DNA from: Synergistaceae bacterium
GTDB taxonomy: Bacteria; Synergistota; Synergistia; Synergistales; Synergistaceae
NCBI GenBank assembly: GCA_031264605.1
Contig: JAISDQ010000155.1
Coordinates: 1 to 5,554, forward strand
DNA length: 5,554 bases
Direction: 5' to 3'
Shown here: positions 5,246-5,554 of the stretch, in pieces
Numbering within the stretch: position 1 is the stretch's first letter
Layout of the letters: each line of letters begins with the position of its first letter
The notes under the pieces: generated by a model
What the model saw: the letters and a program-made list of their open reading frames with translations, nothing else
The model's database searches: none
What the model was told of the DNA's origin: nothing
Program-made: the position numbers and the translations under genes

Positions 5246-5554
5246 TCATTTGCGCGGCATATCTGTCGCCGTGTCCAGGATTATGGTCACAGGCCCCTCG
5301 TTTACTATTTCCACTGTCATATCCGCGCCGAATATCCCCGTCCGCGCCGTGATTCCACGTTCGGCCACGCGTTTCGCGAACGATTCGTAAAGGGCTTTGG
5401 CGGCGTCCGGCGAAGCGGCTCCCGTAAAGGACGGACGCCGGCCCTTGCGGCAGTCGGCGTATAGCGTGAACTGCGATATGATTAGCGCCGCGCCGCCGGT
5501 TTCGAGAAGGGATTTGTTCATTTTTCCGTCCCGATCCTCGAATACGCGCAGGTC
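5246..5554 (-). CDS. dtd: D-aminoacyl-tRNA deacylase (5' end cut by window)
   Basis: The last 102 residues are present in frame from base 5554; family members are about 145-150 residues, so roughly 45 N-terminal residues lie outside. The visible part starts at LRVFEDRDGKMNKSLL. It holds both DTD signatures: SQFTLYADCRKGRRPSFTGA, with the SQxT active-site motif (positions 27-30 of the visible part), and NEGPVT (85-90), whose Gly-cisPro pair gates for D-chirality. The enzyme is a cytoplasmic homodimer that hydrolyses D-amino acids, and glycine mischarged on tRNA-Ala, from tRNA using the tRNA 2'-OH. The tail after ILDT (ATDMPRK) is short and unremarkable. It is the first visible gene of the leftward operon; the operon promoter and any further upstream genes are outside the window. 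The internal ATG at 5521 (GKMNKS) is not the true start, since conserved sequence continues upstream. Confidence 0.96.
   Translation of the reverse strand, partial: DLRVFEDRDGKMNKSLLETGGAALIISQFTLYADCRKGRRPSFTGAASPDAAKALYESFAKRVAERGITARTGIFGADMTVEIVNEGPVTIILDTATDMPRK

Overview
This 5.55 kb window is a compact bacterial chromosome segment with six protein-coding genes, two of them cut by the window edges. No RNA gene, CRISPR array or mobile element was seen. A glycosyltransferase related to LpxB (lipid-A-disaccharide synthase) and an exported thioredoxin-like protein suggest a diderm (Gram-negative type) anaerobe or facultative organism. Moderate-to-high GC, strong GGAGG-type ribosome sites and the dtd/MBL gene pair would fit something like Synergistota, but this taxonomic guess is weak and rests on gene content alone.

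Left part (1-1753, minus strand): the 5' 316 codons of a class I/II PLP aminotransferase-fold protein run off the left edge at base 1. An exported thioredoxin-like protein with a CPDC motif lies upstream of it. The aminotransferase has its own plausible promoter in the 177-base gap between them. Its reading frame is intact, but the residues that normally hold and use PLP are almost all replaced. There is no lysine at the Schiff-base position, and the phosphate-binding arginine, pyridine-binding aspartate, paired tyrosine and ring-stacking aromatic are changed. It looks like a pseudoenzyme under constraint and is the most interesting item here.

Middle (1754-2943): a 248-base divergent control region separates the thioredoxin-like gene (minus) from a ten-helix EamA/DMT-family transporter (plus). 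The likely transporter promoter has a 16-base near-perfect palindrome filling its -35/-10 spacer, which is a candidate operator.

Right part (2933-5554, minus strand): a tightly packed operon reads leftward from the right edge. It holds dtd (D-aminoacyl-tRNA deacylase, 5' end missing), a glyoxalase-II-like metallo-beta-lactamase-fold hydrolase, the LpxB-like glycosyltransferase and a 140-residue helical protein of unknown function. Intergenic distances are 14, 20 and -1 bases; the last junction is a TAATG stop-start overlap. The operon's final gene and the transporter gene overlap tail-to-tail by 11 bases, with no recognisable intrinsic terminator between them.
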